From Streptomyces sp. NBC_01445 (GTDB lineage Bacteria; Actinomycetota; Actinomycetes; Streptomycetales; Streptomycetaceae): a stretch of DNA of 64,000 nt. The stretch lies in NCBI RefSeq assembly GCF_035918235.1, contig NZ_CP109485.1, forward strand, positions 558,001 to 622,000, written 5' to 3'. Below are positions 51,844-59,890 of this stretch, piece by piece; the stretch's first letter is position 1, and the number at the start of each line of letters is the position of its first letter. Under the pieces are notes generated by a model. The model was given only the letters and a program-made list of their open reading frames with translations. It ran no database searches and was not told the origin of the DNA. The position numbers were made by a program, and so were the translations under genes.

Positions 51844-53043
51844 TCAGAGGAAAGACGCGAGCCCGTCGAGGAACCTGTCCACGTCACCGGCCGAGTTGTA
51901 CGGCGCCAGGCCCACTCGAAGGGCGGGGTTCTCCAGCTTCAGGGCGGTGAAGGTCTCGTAGGCGTAGAACGACCCGGCCGGGGCCAGGACGTCGCGTGCG
52001 GCGAGATGGGCCTGGGCCTCGCGGGCGTCGCGGCCTTCGATCGTCATCAGGAGGGTCGGGGTGCGGTCGGCCGCCTTCGAGTGCAGGGTGACGGCGTCGC
52101 CCAGAGCGCGTAGCCCCTCTTCGAGCCTCGTACGCAGCGTCCGCTCGTGCTCGTGCAGGGAGCCCAGCGAATGGGCGAGCCGCTCCCTGCGTGCGGCCCC
52201 TGTGCCCGGGTCGATCGCGGCGAGGAAGTCCACGGCGGCGGTGGCTCCCGCCAGGATTTCGTACGGCAGGGTGCCGAACTCGAAGCGCTCCGGCACGGTG
52301 TCGGGGGACGGCGCGAGCTTGTCGGGGTGGACGGTTTCGAGGAGTTCGGGCGCCGCCGCGAGCACGCCGCAGTGCGGTCCGAGGAATTTGTACGGGGAGC
52401 AGACGAAGAGGTCCGCGCCCAGCGCGGGCACGTCGACCAGGTGGTGGGCGGCGTAGTGCACCCCGTCCACGTACACCAGGGCGTCGACCTCGTGCGCCCG
52501 GTCGGCGATGCGGCGCAGGGGCGGCTTGGTGCCCAGCACGTTCGAGGCCGCCGTGACCGCGACCAGGCGCGTCCGGGGCGACAGCGCCCGCTCGAACGAA
52601 TCGAGGTCGAGCTCCATGCTCTCGCTGTCGATTTCAATCCAGCGGACCGTCACCCCGGCACGCTCGGCCGCTTGTACCCAGGGGCGGACGTTGGAGTCGT
52701 GGTCCAGGCGGCTGAGGACGATCTCGTCGCCCGCGTTCCAGCCCTTGGCCAGGTGACGGGAGAAGTCATACGTCAGCTGGGTCGCGCTGCGCCCGTGGAC
52801 GACGCCGTCGGCGGGCACATTGAGCAGGTCCGCGTAGGCGGCGCGGAAATCCGTGACGGCGCGCTCGGCGTTGAGCTCGGAGCGGCTCACAACCCCCCGG
52901 TTGGACAGAGGGCCCGTCAGCGTCGCGACCATGGCGTCGGCGACCGGGCTCGGGGTCTGCGTCCCACCCGGACCGTCGAAGAAGGCAAACCCGTGGTCCA
53001 GGGAGGGGAAGTGGGCCCGCAGAGCGTTCACGTCGATGGCCAT
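51844..53043 (-). CDS. Cysteine desulfurase-like PLP enzyme (NifS/class V aminotransferase)
   Basis: 399 residues. FAFFDGPGGTQTPSPVADAM starts the fold. SRLDHDSNVRPWVQAAERAG, VDGVHYAAHHLVDVPALGAD (Asp of the PLP pocket) and FVCSPYKFLGPHCGVLAAAP (PLP Lys) are the key parts. This is the CsdA-like/kynureninase-like subgroup annotated as 'cysteine desulfurase-like protein', which lacks a clear mobile Cys loop, so a different substrate is likely. ATG 53043 is the natural start; the frame is open upstream but runs antisense to the MarR gene. Divergent from MarR with a dyad between. Confidence 0.88.
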   Translation of the reverse strand: MAIDVNALRAHFPSLDHGFAFFDGPGGTQTPSPVADAMVATLTGPLSNRGVVSRSELNAERAVTDFRAAYADLLNVPADGVVHGRSATQLTYDFSRHLAKGWNAGDEIVLSRLDHDSNVRPWVQAAERAGVTVRWIEIDSESMELDLDSFERALSPRTRLVAVTAASNVLGTKPPLRRIADRAHEVDALVYVDGVHYAAHHLVDVPALGADLFVCSPYKFLGPHCGVLAAAPELLETVHPDKLAPSPDTVPERFEFGTLPYEILAGATAAVDFLAAIDPGTGAARRERLAHSLGSLHEHERTLRTRLEEGLRALGDAVTLHSKAADRTPTLLMTIEGRDAREAQAHLAARDVLAPAGSFYAYETFTALKLENPALRVGLAPYNSAGDVDRFLDGLASFL

Positions 53044-53101
53044 GGCCTCAGCTTTCTGGAGAAGGGAAAGGCTCCGTGCGCCCACCGTAGGGGTCTGGGA
53101 A

Positions 53102-53130
53102 TAGCTCGTACACAGAGCTAAACTTATTTC
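53102..53130 (+). promoter_or_regulatory. TAGCTC-N7-GAGCTA dyad with leaderless -10 box for marR
   Basis: A perfect 6-bp inverted repeat at 53102-53107 and 53115-53120. TAAACT (53119-53124) overlaps its right end and lies 6 nt before the marR ATG, which has no ribosome site, so marR is probably leaderless and autorepressed through this dyad. The divergent PLP enzyme start is 59 bp away. Confidence 0.6.
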
Positions 53131-53685
53131 ATGGCCACGGACGAGCTGGCAGATGCCTTCGCCGACGCGCTCGCCGCCGTGCAACGCCTGACCCGGCGCA
53201 GGCTCCGGCACGGCCTGAGTGCGCCCCCGTTTCGCGGCGCCCAGGTAGAGCTGCTGCGCCTGGTGGTCGACCGGCCGGGAATCGGTGTGTCGGCCGCCGC
53301 CCGGGAGCTGCGTCTCGCCGGGAACTCCGTTTCCACGCTCGTCAACCAGCTGGTCAAGGACGGCTTTCTGCGTCGCGAGACCGATCCCTCGGACCGCAGA
53401 TCGGCGCTGCTGTACGCGACCCCGGCCGCCGCGGCCCGGTTGCGCGACTGGCAGGTCCGGCGGGGCACATTGATGCGGGAACAACTGGTGGCGCTCGACC
53501 CGGCGGACCGGGCCGCGCTCACCGCCGCGCTGCCGGCCCTGCGCAAGCTCGCCGACAACCTGCACGAGGACCGCACGCCCACCATCTGCCCGCCCACCGT
53601 CCGCGCAGAAACCGTCCGCACAGAAGGTGAAACGCCCCACGCAGTACAGGGAGTACAGGGAGAACCGGGAGGTGCACAGGCATGA
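53131..53685 (+). CDS. MarR-family transcriptional regulator
   Basis: 184 residues. The winged helix reads RGAQVELLRLVVDRPGIGVS, AAARELRLAGNSVSTLVNQL and VKDGFLRRETDPSDRRSALL, with the DxRRS wing. The C-terminus after residue 150 is a low-complexity linker with repeats (VRAETVRTEGETPHAVQGVQ). Its stop overlaps the ABC ATPase start (ATGA), so it is translated with the transporter it probably controls, a typical drug-exporter arrangement. Leaderless start likely. Confidence 0.9.
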   Translation: MATDELADAFADALAAVQRLTRRRLRHGLSAPPFRGAQVELLRLVVDRPGIGVSAAARELRLAGNSVSTLVNQLVKDGFLRRETDPSDRRSALLYATPAAAARLRDWQVRRGTLMREQLVALDPADRAALTAALPALRKLADNLHEDRTPTICPPTVRAETVRTEGETPHAVQGVQGEPGGAQA

Positions 53686-54527
53686 GCGAGGACCCCGCGG
53701 TCTGCTGCCGCGGACTGGAGTACGCGTTCGGTGAGACCCGGGCCGTGGACGGCCTCGATCTCACGGTCGGGCCGGGCGAGGTCTTCGGACTGCTCGGACC
53801 CAACGGCGCCGGCAAGACCACCGCGATCCGCTGCATCACCACCCTTCTGCCGGTGCCGCGCGGCCGCGTATCCGTGTTCGGGCACGACGCGGCGACGGAG
53901 CGGATGGCGGTCCGCCGGCTCCTCGGGTACGTACCGCAACAGCTGTCCGCCGACTCCGGCCTGACGGGGCGGGAGAACGTGACGCTGTTCGCCCGCGTCT
54001 TCGACGTCTCCCGGCGCGAACGGGCCCGTCGGGTGGCCCAGGCACTCGCCGCGGTCGACCTCACGGACGCCGCGGACCGGCTGGCCAAGACCTACTCGGG
54101 CGGCATGGTGCGCCGGCTGGAACTCGCCCAGGCACTGGTGAGCGCCCCGCGCCTGCTGATCCTCGACGAACCCACCATCGGGCTCGACCCCATCGCCCGG
54201 ACCAGCGTGTGGGACCACATCAACGCGGTCCGCGGCGCCACCGGCATGACCGTCCTGGTCACGACCCACTACATGGACGAGGCCGACCAGTACTGCGACC
54301 GGGTCGCGCTCATGCACCGCGGGCGCGTGCACGCTCTCGGTACCCCCGACGGACTCCGCCGCGACCTGCACGAGCAGCGCGGGAACGCCGGATCCCAGGA
54401 GCCCTGGCCGACCTTGGAGGACGTCTTCCGCGACGTCGCCGGCCGCGGGCTCGACAGCGACGGTGGCGAAGGTGGTGACTTCCGCGATGTCCGCAGCACC
54501 CGCCGCACCGCGTCAAGGCTCGGCTGA
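53682..54527 (+). CDS. ABC transporter ATP-binding protein (DrrA-like exporter)
   Basis: 281 residues. Walker A LLGPNGAGKTTAIRC, Q-loop YVPQQLSADSGLTGRENVTL, signature TYSGGMVRRLELAQALV, Walker B LLILDEPTIGLDP and VTTHYMDEADQYCDRVALMH. It belongs to the DrrA/antibiotic-exporter family that pairs with ABC-2 type permeases. The C-terminus (DSDGGEGGDFRDVRSTR) overlaps the permease gene. Operon: marR, ATPase, permease. Confidence 0.93.
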   Translation: MSEDPAVCCRGLEYAFGETRAVDGLDLTVGPGEVFGLLGPNGAGKTTAIRCITTLLPVPRGRVSVFGHDAATERMAVRRLLGYVPQQLSADSGLTGRENVTLFARVFDVSRRERARRVAQALAAVDLTDAADRLAKTYSGGMVRRLELAQALVSAPRLLILDEPTIGLDPIARTSVWDHINAVRGATGMTVLVTTHYMDEADQYCDRVALMHRGRVHALGTPDGLRRDLHEQRGNAGSQEPWPTLEDVFRDVAGRGLDSDGGEGGDFRDVRSTRRTASRLG

Positions 54528-55338
54528 CCCGGCCGAGTTCGACCTGCTCCTGACCCCGCCCACGGCCCGTACCGGATGGCGCGTGGCACCCGCCCGGGTG
54601 CTCGCCCTGTGCGCCGTGGAACTGCAGAAGCTCCGGCACGACCGTTCGGAGTTGTACACCCGAGCCGTCCAACCCGCCCTCTGGCTGCTGGTGTTCGGCG
54701 AGACCTTCACCCGGATCAAGGCGATCCCGACCCACGGCATCCCCTACATCGACTATCTCGCGCCCGGCATCATCGCCCAGTCCGCGATGTTCATCGCCAT
54801 CTTCTACGGCATCATGATCATCTGGGAGCGGGACGCCGGCATCCTGACCAAGCTCCTGGTCACGCCCACACCGCGCGCGGCGCTCATCACGGGCAAGGCC
54901 TTCGCCGCCGGAGTCAAGGCACTGATCCAGGCCGTCGTCGTGATCGTCATCGCGGCGCTCCTCGGCGTCGCCCTGACCTGGAACCCACTGCGTCTGCTCG
55001 GCGTTGCCGTCGCGGTGGTGCTGGGATCGGCGTTCTTCTCCTGTCTGTCGATGACCATCGCCGGCATCGTCCTCACCCGGGACCGCCTGATGGGCATCGG
55101 CCAGGCCATCACCATGCCGCTCTTCTTCGCGTCCAACGCCCTCTACCCGGTCTCGCTCATGCCGGGCTGGCTTCAGGCGATCAGCCGGATCAACCCGCTC
55201 AGCTATCAAGTCGACGCGCTGCGCGGCCTGTTGCTGGGCACTCCGGCGCATCTGCCTCTGGACTACGCGGTACTCGCAGTGGCCGCCGCGCTCGGCATCG
55301 TCGCCGCGTCCTCGCTGCTGCCCCGACTGGCCAGGTAG
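54487..55338 (+). CDS. ABC-2 type transporter permease (DrrB-like)
   Basis: 283 residues, about six membrane segments. QPALWLLVFGETFTRIKAIP, YIDYLAPGIIAQSAMFIAIF, and GIMIIWERDAGILTKLLVTP are typical of the ABC-2 family; INPLSYQVDALRGLLLG is the C-terminal motif of daunorubicin-type permeases. ATG 54487 has GGTGG upstream and overlaps the ATPase gene by 41 bp; GTG 54463 is an alternative. With the ATPase it should export a hydrophobic drug or lipid. Confidence 0.9.
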   Translation: MSAAPAAPRQGSADPAEFDLLLTPPTARTGWRVAPARVLALCAVELQKLRHDRSELYTRAVQPALWLLVFGETFTRIKAIPTHGIPYIDYLAPGIIAQSAMFIAIFYGIMIIWERDAGILTKLLVTPTPRAALITGKAFAAGVKALIQAVVVIVIAALLGVALTWNPLRLLGVAVAVVLGSAFFSCLSMTIAGIVLTRDRLMGIGQAITMPLFFASNALYPVSLMPGWLQAISRINPLSYQVDALRGLLLGTPAHLPLDYAVLAVAAALGIVAASSLLPRLAR

Positions 55339-55418
55339 CCCGCACGCGACGGCCCTCCAGAGAGCCCCCGCCCTGCATCCGGCGGGCGAAATCGGTGCTC
55401 CCGCCGTAACGTCGAATC

Positions 55419-55640
55419 ATGTCCGTAAATCTCGTAGTGCTTGGCAAAGAGGGACAGACCTCGGAGCACCGAGGCGAGGTGCTGCACTTCGTCGACGGCA
55501 AGGAAGGCAAGTTCTCGTACTCGATCGACGCCGGTGCGCTGCTCGTATGGAAGGCAGACCCCCGCGCCGAGACGAGGGTCGAGGTGGCCTACGCCCCCCA
55601 CGCGTGGATCAAGGCCAGCGGGGCCCGCAAGGACAGTTGA
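55419..55640 (+). CDS. Small conserved hypothetical protein
   Basis: 73 residues: MSVNLVVLGKEGQTSEHRGE, then FVDGKEGKFSYSIDAGALLV, and a Trp-bearing end VAYAPHAWIKASGARKDS. Probably a small beta sheet protein. No motif or membrane helix. It stands alone between the ABC operon and the LLM oxidoreductase. No clear ribosome site is visible, so translation may be weak or leaderless. Confidence 0.6.
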   Translation: MSVNLVVLGKEGQTSEHRGEVLHFVDGKEGKFSYSIDAGALLVWKADPRAETRVEVAYAPHAWIKASGARKDS

Positions 55641-55740
55641 CCGGCGGGCTACACCGGTCTGCCCTGCCGTAAGCCCCGACAGCACCAGGGCGGGCGCCGG
55701 CACCCGCTCCGTGTTCACTCTCTTCCACGCTCCCTCTATT

Positions 55741-55764
55741 CCTGATAGGAACACTTCTAACAGG
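55741..55764. promoter_or_regulatory. Imperfect dyad upstream of the LLM oxidoreductase operon
   Basis: CCTGATAG, 8 bp, CTAACAGG: 7 of 8 arm positions match. It ends 36 bp before the LLM start in an AT-rich patch, unlike the surroundings, and looks like an operator of a TetR-like regulator. No cognate regulator adjoins it. Confidence 0.5.
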
Positions 55765-55800
55765 CATAGTGGTGACGCGCTGAAGTGAGGGAACCCTGGC

Positions 55801-56718
55801 ATGCTCCGACTTGGAATGATGGCTCCGTTCACCGACGGCCTGATCACCTCGGGCGGGTTCCTCCGCGACCTCGCGGGCACGCTCGAAGAGTGCGGCGTCG
55901 AGTCGCTGTGGACGGTCGAGCACGTCGCCGTCGCCGAACGGTACGAACCGCTCTATCCGTACTCCAACGACGGCCGGATACCTGGCAGTTCGGGCGCCGC
56001 GCCCATGCCCGACCCGCTGGAGACCATCGCCTTCCTCGCCGGAGCTTCGAGCGCCCTACGGTTCGGTACGGCGATGATCGTCGCCCCGCTGCACAGCCCG
56101 GTGGTCCTGGCCAAGCGTGCCGCGACGATCGACCGGCACTCCGACGGGCGGCTGATGCTGGGACTCGGCATCGGCTGGCAGAAGGAGGAGTACGCCGCCG
56201 TCGGCGTGCCCTACAAGGACCGGGGGCAGCGGCTCGAGGAGTGTGTCGGCGCCATGCGTGCGCTGTGGGGCAGCGGCCCCGCCTCGTACCTGGGGCGGCA
56301 TGTCTCCTTCGACGGTCTTCACTCGCTGCCGCGCCCTGCGAGCGGTGCCGTGCCCGTGGTGCTGGGCGGGAACAGCGATCCCGCCGTCCGCCGCGCGGGG
56401 CGTATCGGCGACGGGTGGTTCCCCTACACGATCACTCCCGAGGACTTCGCCCGCCAGGCCGGTCTGCTGCGCGAGGCCGCGCACGGGGCGGGCAGGGCGG
56501 AGGACGCCGTGGAGATCACAGTGTGGCCGGGCTCCTGTGACCGTGAGCGCGCCGGGGATCCCTCATGGGTACGGGGCTTCGTCGACGCGGGCGCGACGCG
56601 CCTTGTCATCGCCCCGCACATCCGGGGGGCCGACGGCCTCTCGGGCCCACGGGGTCTCGGCGCGTTGCGTGAACAGATCGACCGGTACCGGGCCGAAGTA
56701 CTGGAGAAGCTGTCGTGA
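55801..56718 (+). CDS. LLM-class F420-dependent oxidoreductase (TIGR03619-like)
   Basis: 305 residues, luciferase-like monooxygenase TIM barrel. LGMMAPFTDGLITSGGFLRD, GVESLWTVEHVAVAERYEPL, RFGTAMIVAPLHSPVVLAKR, ATIDRHSDGRLMLGLGIGWQ KEEYAAVG and RIGDGWFPYTITPEDFARQA are family hallmarks; the 'IDRHSDGRL-LGLGIGW' stretch is typical of F420-binding mycobacterial/actinobacterial members. It probably reduces an enone or oxidises an alcohol with F420. First of three overlapped genes (the next starts inside its stop). Confidence 0.92.
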   Translation: MLRLGMMAPFTDGLITSGGFLRDLAGTLEECGVESLWTVEHVAVAERYEPLYPYSNDGRIPGSSGAAPMPDPLETIAFLAGASSALRFGTAMIVAPLHSPVVLAKRAATIDRHSDGRLMLGLGIGWQKEEYAAVGVPYKDRGQRLEECVGAMRALWGSGPASYLGRHVSFDGLHSLPRPASGAVPVVLGGNSDPAVRRAGRIGDGWFPYTITPEDFARQAGLLREAAHGAGRAEDAVEITVWPGSCDRERAGDPSWVRGFVDAGATRLVIAPHIRGADGLSGPRGLGALREQIDRYRAEVLEKLS

Positions 56719-57047
56719 GCCGGGTCCAGGTGCTCGACGTCGTCGTCCTCGCCGGCGATGCCGTCGAGGAGTGGCTGCGACGCTGGCGCGCGGAGTATCT
56801 GCCGGGTGCCGTGGGCCGGGGCATGGCCGAGGAGCGTCTCTGGCGCGCCTGGACCGGCCCGGACACCGTGATGGTCCGGATCCTGTGGTCGCTGGCGGAC
56901 AGCGGCGCGTTCTTCGCCGCGCGCGCCGCGGCCGGTGCCGATCCTCGGGTCGCTGCATTCTGGGCGTACACGGACGAGATCGCGCTCGACCGCGACCGTC
57001 ATGTGCTGGAACCGGTCTCACGTGTTCACGAGGAGGTGGCGACGTGA
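56715..57047 (+). CDS. Small conserved protein, possibly a Dabb/EthD-like partner
   Basis: 110 residues. Two-part alpha-beta pattern: VQVLDVVVLAGDAVEEWLRR WRAEYLPG and AGADPRVAAFWAYTDEIALD. Size and order hint at the dimeric alpha-beta barrel superfamily, but no signature is conclusive. GTG 56715 overlaps the LLM stop (GTGA); its own stop overlaps the next gene. Product presumably works with the LLM enzyme on the same substrate. Confidence 0.7.
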   Translation: MSRVQVLDVVVLAGDAVEEWLRRWRAEYLPGAVGRGMAEERLWRAWTGPDTVMVRILWSLADSGAFFAARAAAGADPRVAAFWAYTDEIALDRDRHVLEPVSRVHEEVAT

Positions 57048-57643
57048 CCCGCTGGGTGGCTCTGCTCCCGGACGACAACACCGAGGCGTACAGCAAGGCG
57101 GCTGTTGCGGGGCCCGGCGTCCTCGGCGGCTCCGCGGCGGCCGATCTGCCGGGCAGTTTCGGCGGCACCGGCGCCACCTGGGACGTGACGGCGGACCGGA
57201 CTCCCGCCGACATCGCTGCGGAGGCCGGTCTGCCGGAGCCTCTGGACACGGTCGCTCTCGCGCAGGTACGCAGGGGGTACATGCCCCTGCGCGGCCCGCG
57301 CGTGAAACGAACACTGCTGCTCGCGGTGCGCCCCGGTACATCCGGTGCTCTCGTCGGGCAGTTGGAGGCGGATCTCATGGCGATGCCCGAGCACATCTCC
57401 ACCATCCGCTCCTGGTCTCTGAGCACAGTGGACCAGACGCTCACGCCCTCCCACTGGACCCATGTCTGGGAGCAGGAGTACGCGGACGTCCAGGGCTTGA
57501 CCGGCGAGTATCTGGGCCACCCCTTCCACTGGACCTGCGTGGACCGGTGGTTCGACGGCGAGATTCCGAGCGCCGGAATCGTGGAGCCGCACCTGGTCCA
57601 CGTCTTCCGCTGGAGCCGTGAGCCGATCCTGGCCTCCCCCTGA
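57044..57643 (+). CDS. Dabb-like (stress-responsive alpha-beta barrel) protein
   Basis: 199 residues. The C-terminal half resembles a Dabb domain (VKRTLLLAVRPGTSGALVGQ LEADLMAMPEHI, then SWSLSTVDQTLTPSHWTHVW EQEYADVQGLTGEYLGHPFHW), where the T-H-V-W-x-Q-E-Y phrase is familiar. The N-terminal half (VTRWVALLPDDNTEAYSKAA) may be a degenerate first module. GTG 57044 follows GAGGAGG and overlaps the upstream stop. The gene closes the three-gene LLM operon. Related proteins bind aromatic or polyketide-like ligands, so this unit may catabolise such a compound. Confidence 0.75.
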   Translation: MTRWVALLPDDNTEAYSKAAVAGPGVLGGSAAADLPGSFGGTGATWDVTADRTPADIAAEAGLPEPLDTVALAQVRRGYMPLRGPRVKRTLLLAVRPGTSGALVGQLEADLMAMPEHISTIRSWSLSTVDQTLTPSHWTHVWEQEYADVQGLTGEYLGHPFHWTCVDRWFDGEIPSAGIVEPHLVHVFRWSREPILASP

Positions 57644-57668
57644 GGCCGGGACCTTGGCGGTGGAGGGC

Positions 57669-59483
57669 TCAGTCGGCGACGTAGGCGATGAGCTTGGCCA
57701 TGTTGCCGGTGTAGGCGGACGTCGTGATCCCCTCGGCACTGTCGTGCGGCTGGTACGGCGGCTCTGCGGGCGGTGTGGCCGGGTCGTACGGCGAGGTGTC
57801 GTGCAAGTCGCCCACGTGCTTGCTCATGTAGGCCATGCCCTCGTACGGCGTGGCTGGTGCCGGGCCGAGGTACGGGTTGGTGGTGGTGCCGATGGGGGTG
57901 ATCCAGTGGTCCTTGGTGCCGAGGCCGTCGACGAGGGCGCTCGCCTGGTCGTCGGTCACCTCGGGCAGGGCCGGGTCGGCGCCTCGGAACAGGTCGGTGA
58001 GGTCGAGGTCGCGCACGCTGAAGTAACGCGGAAGTTCCCGCACTCCGCCAGGGGTGAGCGGTGACCGGTCGCGCAGATCGGCGACTTCGGAGCGGCTCAG
58101 CGCCATCAGCTCGTCGTACGTGGACTTGAGGCCGGGGAGGTCGACGGAGCGGCCGCCGGAGTAGTGGCTGAGTGTGTTGCGGTGGTCGTGGTCGTAGTAG
58201 TAGGAGCCGTTGCGGATGTTGGAGCCGAAGCGGTGCACGAAGCGCGGCCGGTTGGTGTCCAGCTCCACGAAGGTCGGGTGCGTGGAGTTCTTCAGGAGCG
58301 GGTTCTCCCCCTTCTGCTCGCTGGTGAGCGGGCAGGACTCCAGCCAGGCGATGGCCTCGGGCACACGGCGCAGGTAGTCGTGGTCGCCGGTGAGTCTGAA
58401 GTAGTGGAAAAGCTGCCGGATGTTGGTCTGCGTGGTGTGTGTGGTCAGGGACCGCGGCTCGTACGAGCGGGCGCTGGCCGGAGCGCCGGCGGGCCGGCCG
58501 CCCACCGTGTGTGAAAGGTGCTGAAGGCCCCATCCGGCCTGGGGTCCGGGCTGCTGCAGCCGGTGCAGGCAGGCCATGGCGCGCAGCACGGGCCGGGTCA
58601 GGTCACGCCGTCCCAGCGCCGAGATGCACATGAGCAGGAACTTGATGTTCTCGCCGAGGACGTCGTCGTTGAAGGTGACGTGGCCCGTGTAGTCGCCGTC
58701 CTGCATGCCGTGCTGGACGTCCGAGGGCAGCCAGGAGGGCCGCTCTTCGGGCCACGGCATCTCGCTCACCGCGCCGGAGAACGCGGGGAACCGCTGCGGC
58801 CAGCCGCCGTCGGCCGGGCCTCCGCTCAACTGCGCCTTGAGCATGAAGTCGATGACGCGGTTCAGGGACGTCTTGAACTTCGGGTGCCTGCGCTCCACGT
58901 AGAGGCGCAGGATCAGTTGCGCCGCCGTGGAGGTGCCGGCGTCGTCGAAGGTGGCATTGCCGTAATAGTGCTGGAACTCCTCCAGGCGCCAGCCGTTCGC
59001 GCCGATGGTCGCGTACCAGTCGCGCAGGGAACGCTCGCCCGCGAAGTCGTGGATGTAGTTCCAGCCTCCGACCGGGAGTTGGGCCTCGACGAGGGCGAGG
59101 CCCGTGCGTTCGGCGGCGCGGTAGAAGGTCTCGTCACCAGTGGCGCGGTACGCGTCGAGGAGGCTGTGGCCGACGCTGGGTGTGCCGGGCGGCTGGACCC
59201 AGCACATGGTCCGCTTCGCCTCCATCTCCCCCCAGGTGGTGGACAGGTCGGGGAGGTAGCTCCAGACGTACGCGCCGCGGTAGGACACGTGTTCGTCCAT
59301 GAAGGCCGCGGCGCGGCGCATCGCCCGCTCGGCGTGAGTGCGGCCGGCGGTGCGTGACCCTGCCGGGTGCGCGGCGGACCGAGGCGCAGCCGACGCGCTG
59401 CCGGGCTGCAGCCCGACCAGCGCTCCGACGGCGGGTGCTGCGGCGAGTCGGGCGAAGGTGCGTCTGGACATGGGCGTTCTCAA
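57669..59483 (-). CDS. Secreted pectate-lyase-like (alpha/alpha)6 protein
   Basis: About 604 residues. A Tat-type signal SRRTFARLAAAPAVGALVGL is near the start. Mature sequence: AAAFMDEHVSYRGAYVWSYL, VGHSLLDAYRATGDETFYRA, QLPVGGWNYIHDFAGERSLR, GGWPQRFPAFSG and YTGHVTFNDDVLGENIKFLL. The 'G-G-W-P-Q-R-F...H-V-T-F-N-D-D' pattern is that of PL10-type pectic acid lyases; a later domain (TTQTNIRQLFHYFRLTGDHD, TFVELDTNRPRFVHRFGSNI) extends it beyond the usual length. TTG 59483 has ideally spaced GGAGG; ATG 59471 is the alternative. Convergent with the Dabb operon, and beside a LacI-ABC sugar system. Confidence 0.8.
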   Translation of the reverse strand: MRTPMSRRTFARLAAAPAVGALVGLQPGSASAAPRSAAHPAGSRTAGRTHAERAMRRAAAFMDEHVSYRGAYVWSYLPDLSTTWGEMEAKRTMCWVQPPGTPSVGHSLLDAYRATGDETFYRAAERTGLALVEAQLPVGGWNYIHDFAGERSLRDWYATIGANGWRLEEFQHYYGNATFDDAGTSTAAQLILRLYVERRHPKFKTSLNRVIDFMLKAQLSGGPADGGWPQRFPAFSGAVSEMPWPEERPSWLPSDVQHGMQDGDYTGHVTFNDDVLGENIKFLLMCISALGRRDLTRPVLRAMACLHRLQQPGPQAGWGLQHLSHTVGGRPAGAPASARSYEPRSLTTHTTQTNIRQLFHYFRLTGDHDYLRRVPEAIAWLESCPLTSEQKGENPLLKNSTHPTFVELDTNRPRFVHRFGSNIRNGSYYYDHDHRNTLSHYSGGRSVDLPGLKSTYDELMALSRSEVADLRDRSPLTPGGVRELPRYFSVRDLDLTDLFRGADPALPEVTDDQASALVDGLGTKDHWITPIGTTTNPYLGPAPATPYEGMAYMSKHVGDLHDTSPYDPATPPAEPPYQPHDSAEGITTSAYTGNMAKLIAYVAD

Positions 59484-59890
59484 CGGTGTCGCCTCCAGGC
59501 ATGACGGATGCGCGTCGTGGGGTGCGCGCCAGTAGGCAAGGCAGCCCCACAACTCGGGTGTCAGGGAAGGGAAAAATCGTCGGGCATAGAACTATCACCC
59601 GCCGTTCGGGAGCCTCAAGAGTTCGTACCAGTGAAAGTTGTTCACGTACTCGATCAACTGGCCCATCAAAGCGGGCAATTGACACCCTTCGCGCTCCAAA
59701 GCCCCACGTAGATTCATGTACATAAACACAAACGATCTATCGCAGGGGTCTTGCCCTCGCGCCCCAGAGCCTCCTACAGTCACGCACGCCGTCAGTCGAA
59801 TCGATTCGACGATCACAGCGGACAGCGCCGCGGGAGCGGCCAGAACCAGAACGGCCAGGACGACCAGGACCGGACCGCAAAGGAGCGGGA
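59484..59890. other. Divergent regulatory region between lyase gene and lacI
   Basis: 407 bp of lower GC content than the neighbours. It holds the perfect palindrome at 59795-59810 and several AT-rich promoter-like stretches. A minus-strand frame at 59595-59715 (MYMNLRGALEREGCQLPALM) could encode a small peptide, but no ribosome site supports it. Confidence 0.5.
59795..59810. promoter_or_regulatory. Perfect 16-bp palindrome GTCGAATCGATTCGAC, LacI-type operator
   Basis: A perfect 16-bp dyad with a central CG step, as required by LacI-family proteins, 80 bp upstream of the lacI start. It probably autoregulates lacI; it could also act on the divergent lyase gene. Confidence 0.75.

Noticed and set aside
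59595..59816. 73-codon minus-strand frame in the lacI upstream region
   Set aside because: It covers the operator palindrome, has no ribosome site and no recognisable product; kept only as a note in the intergenic entry.
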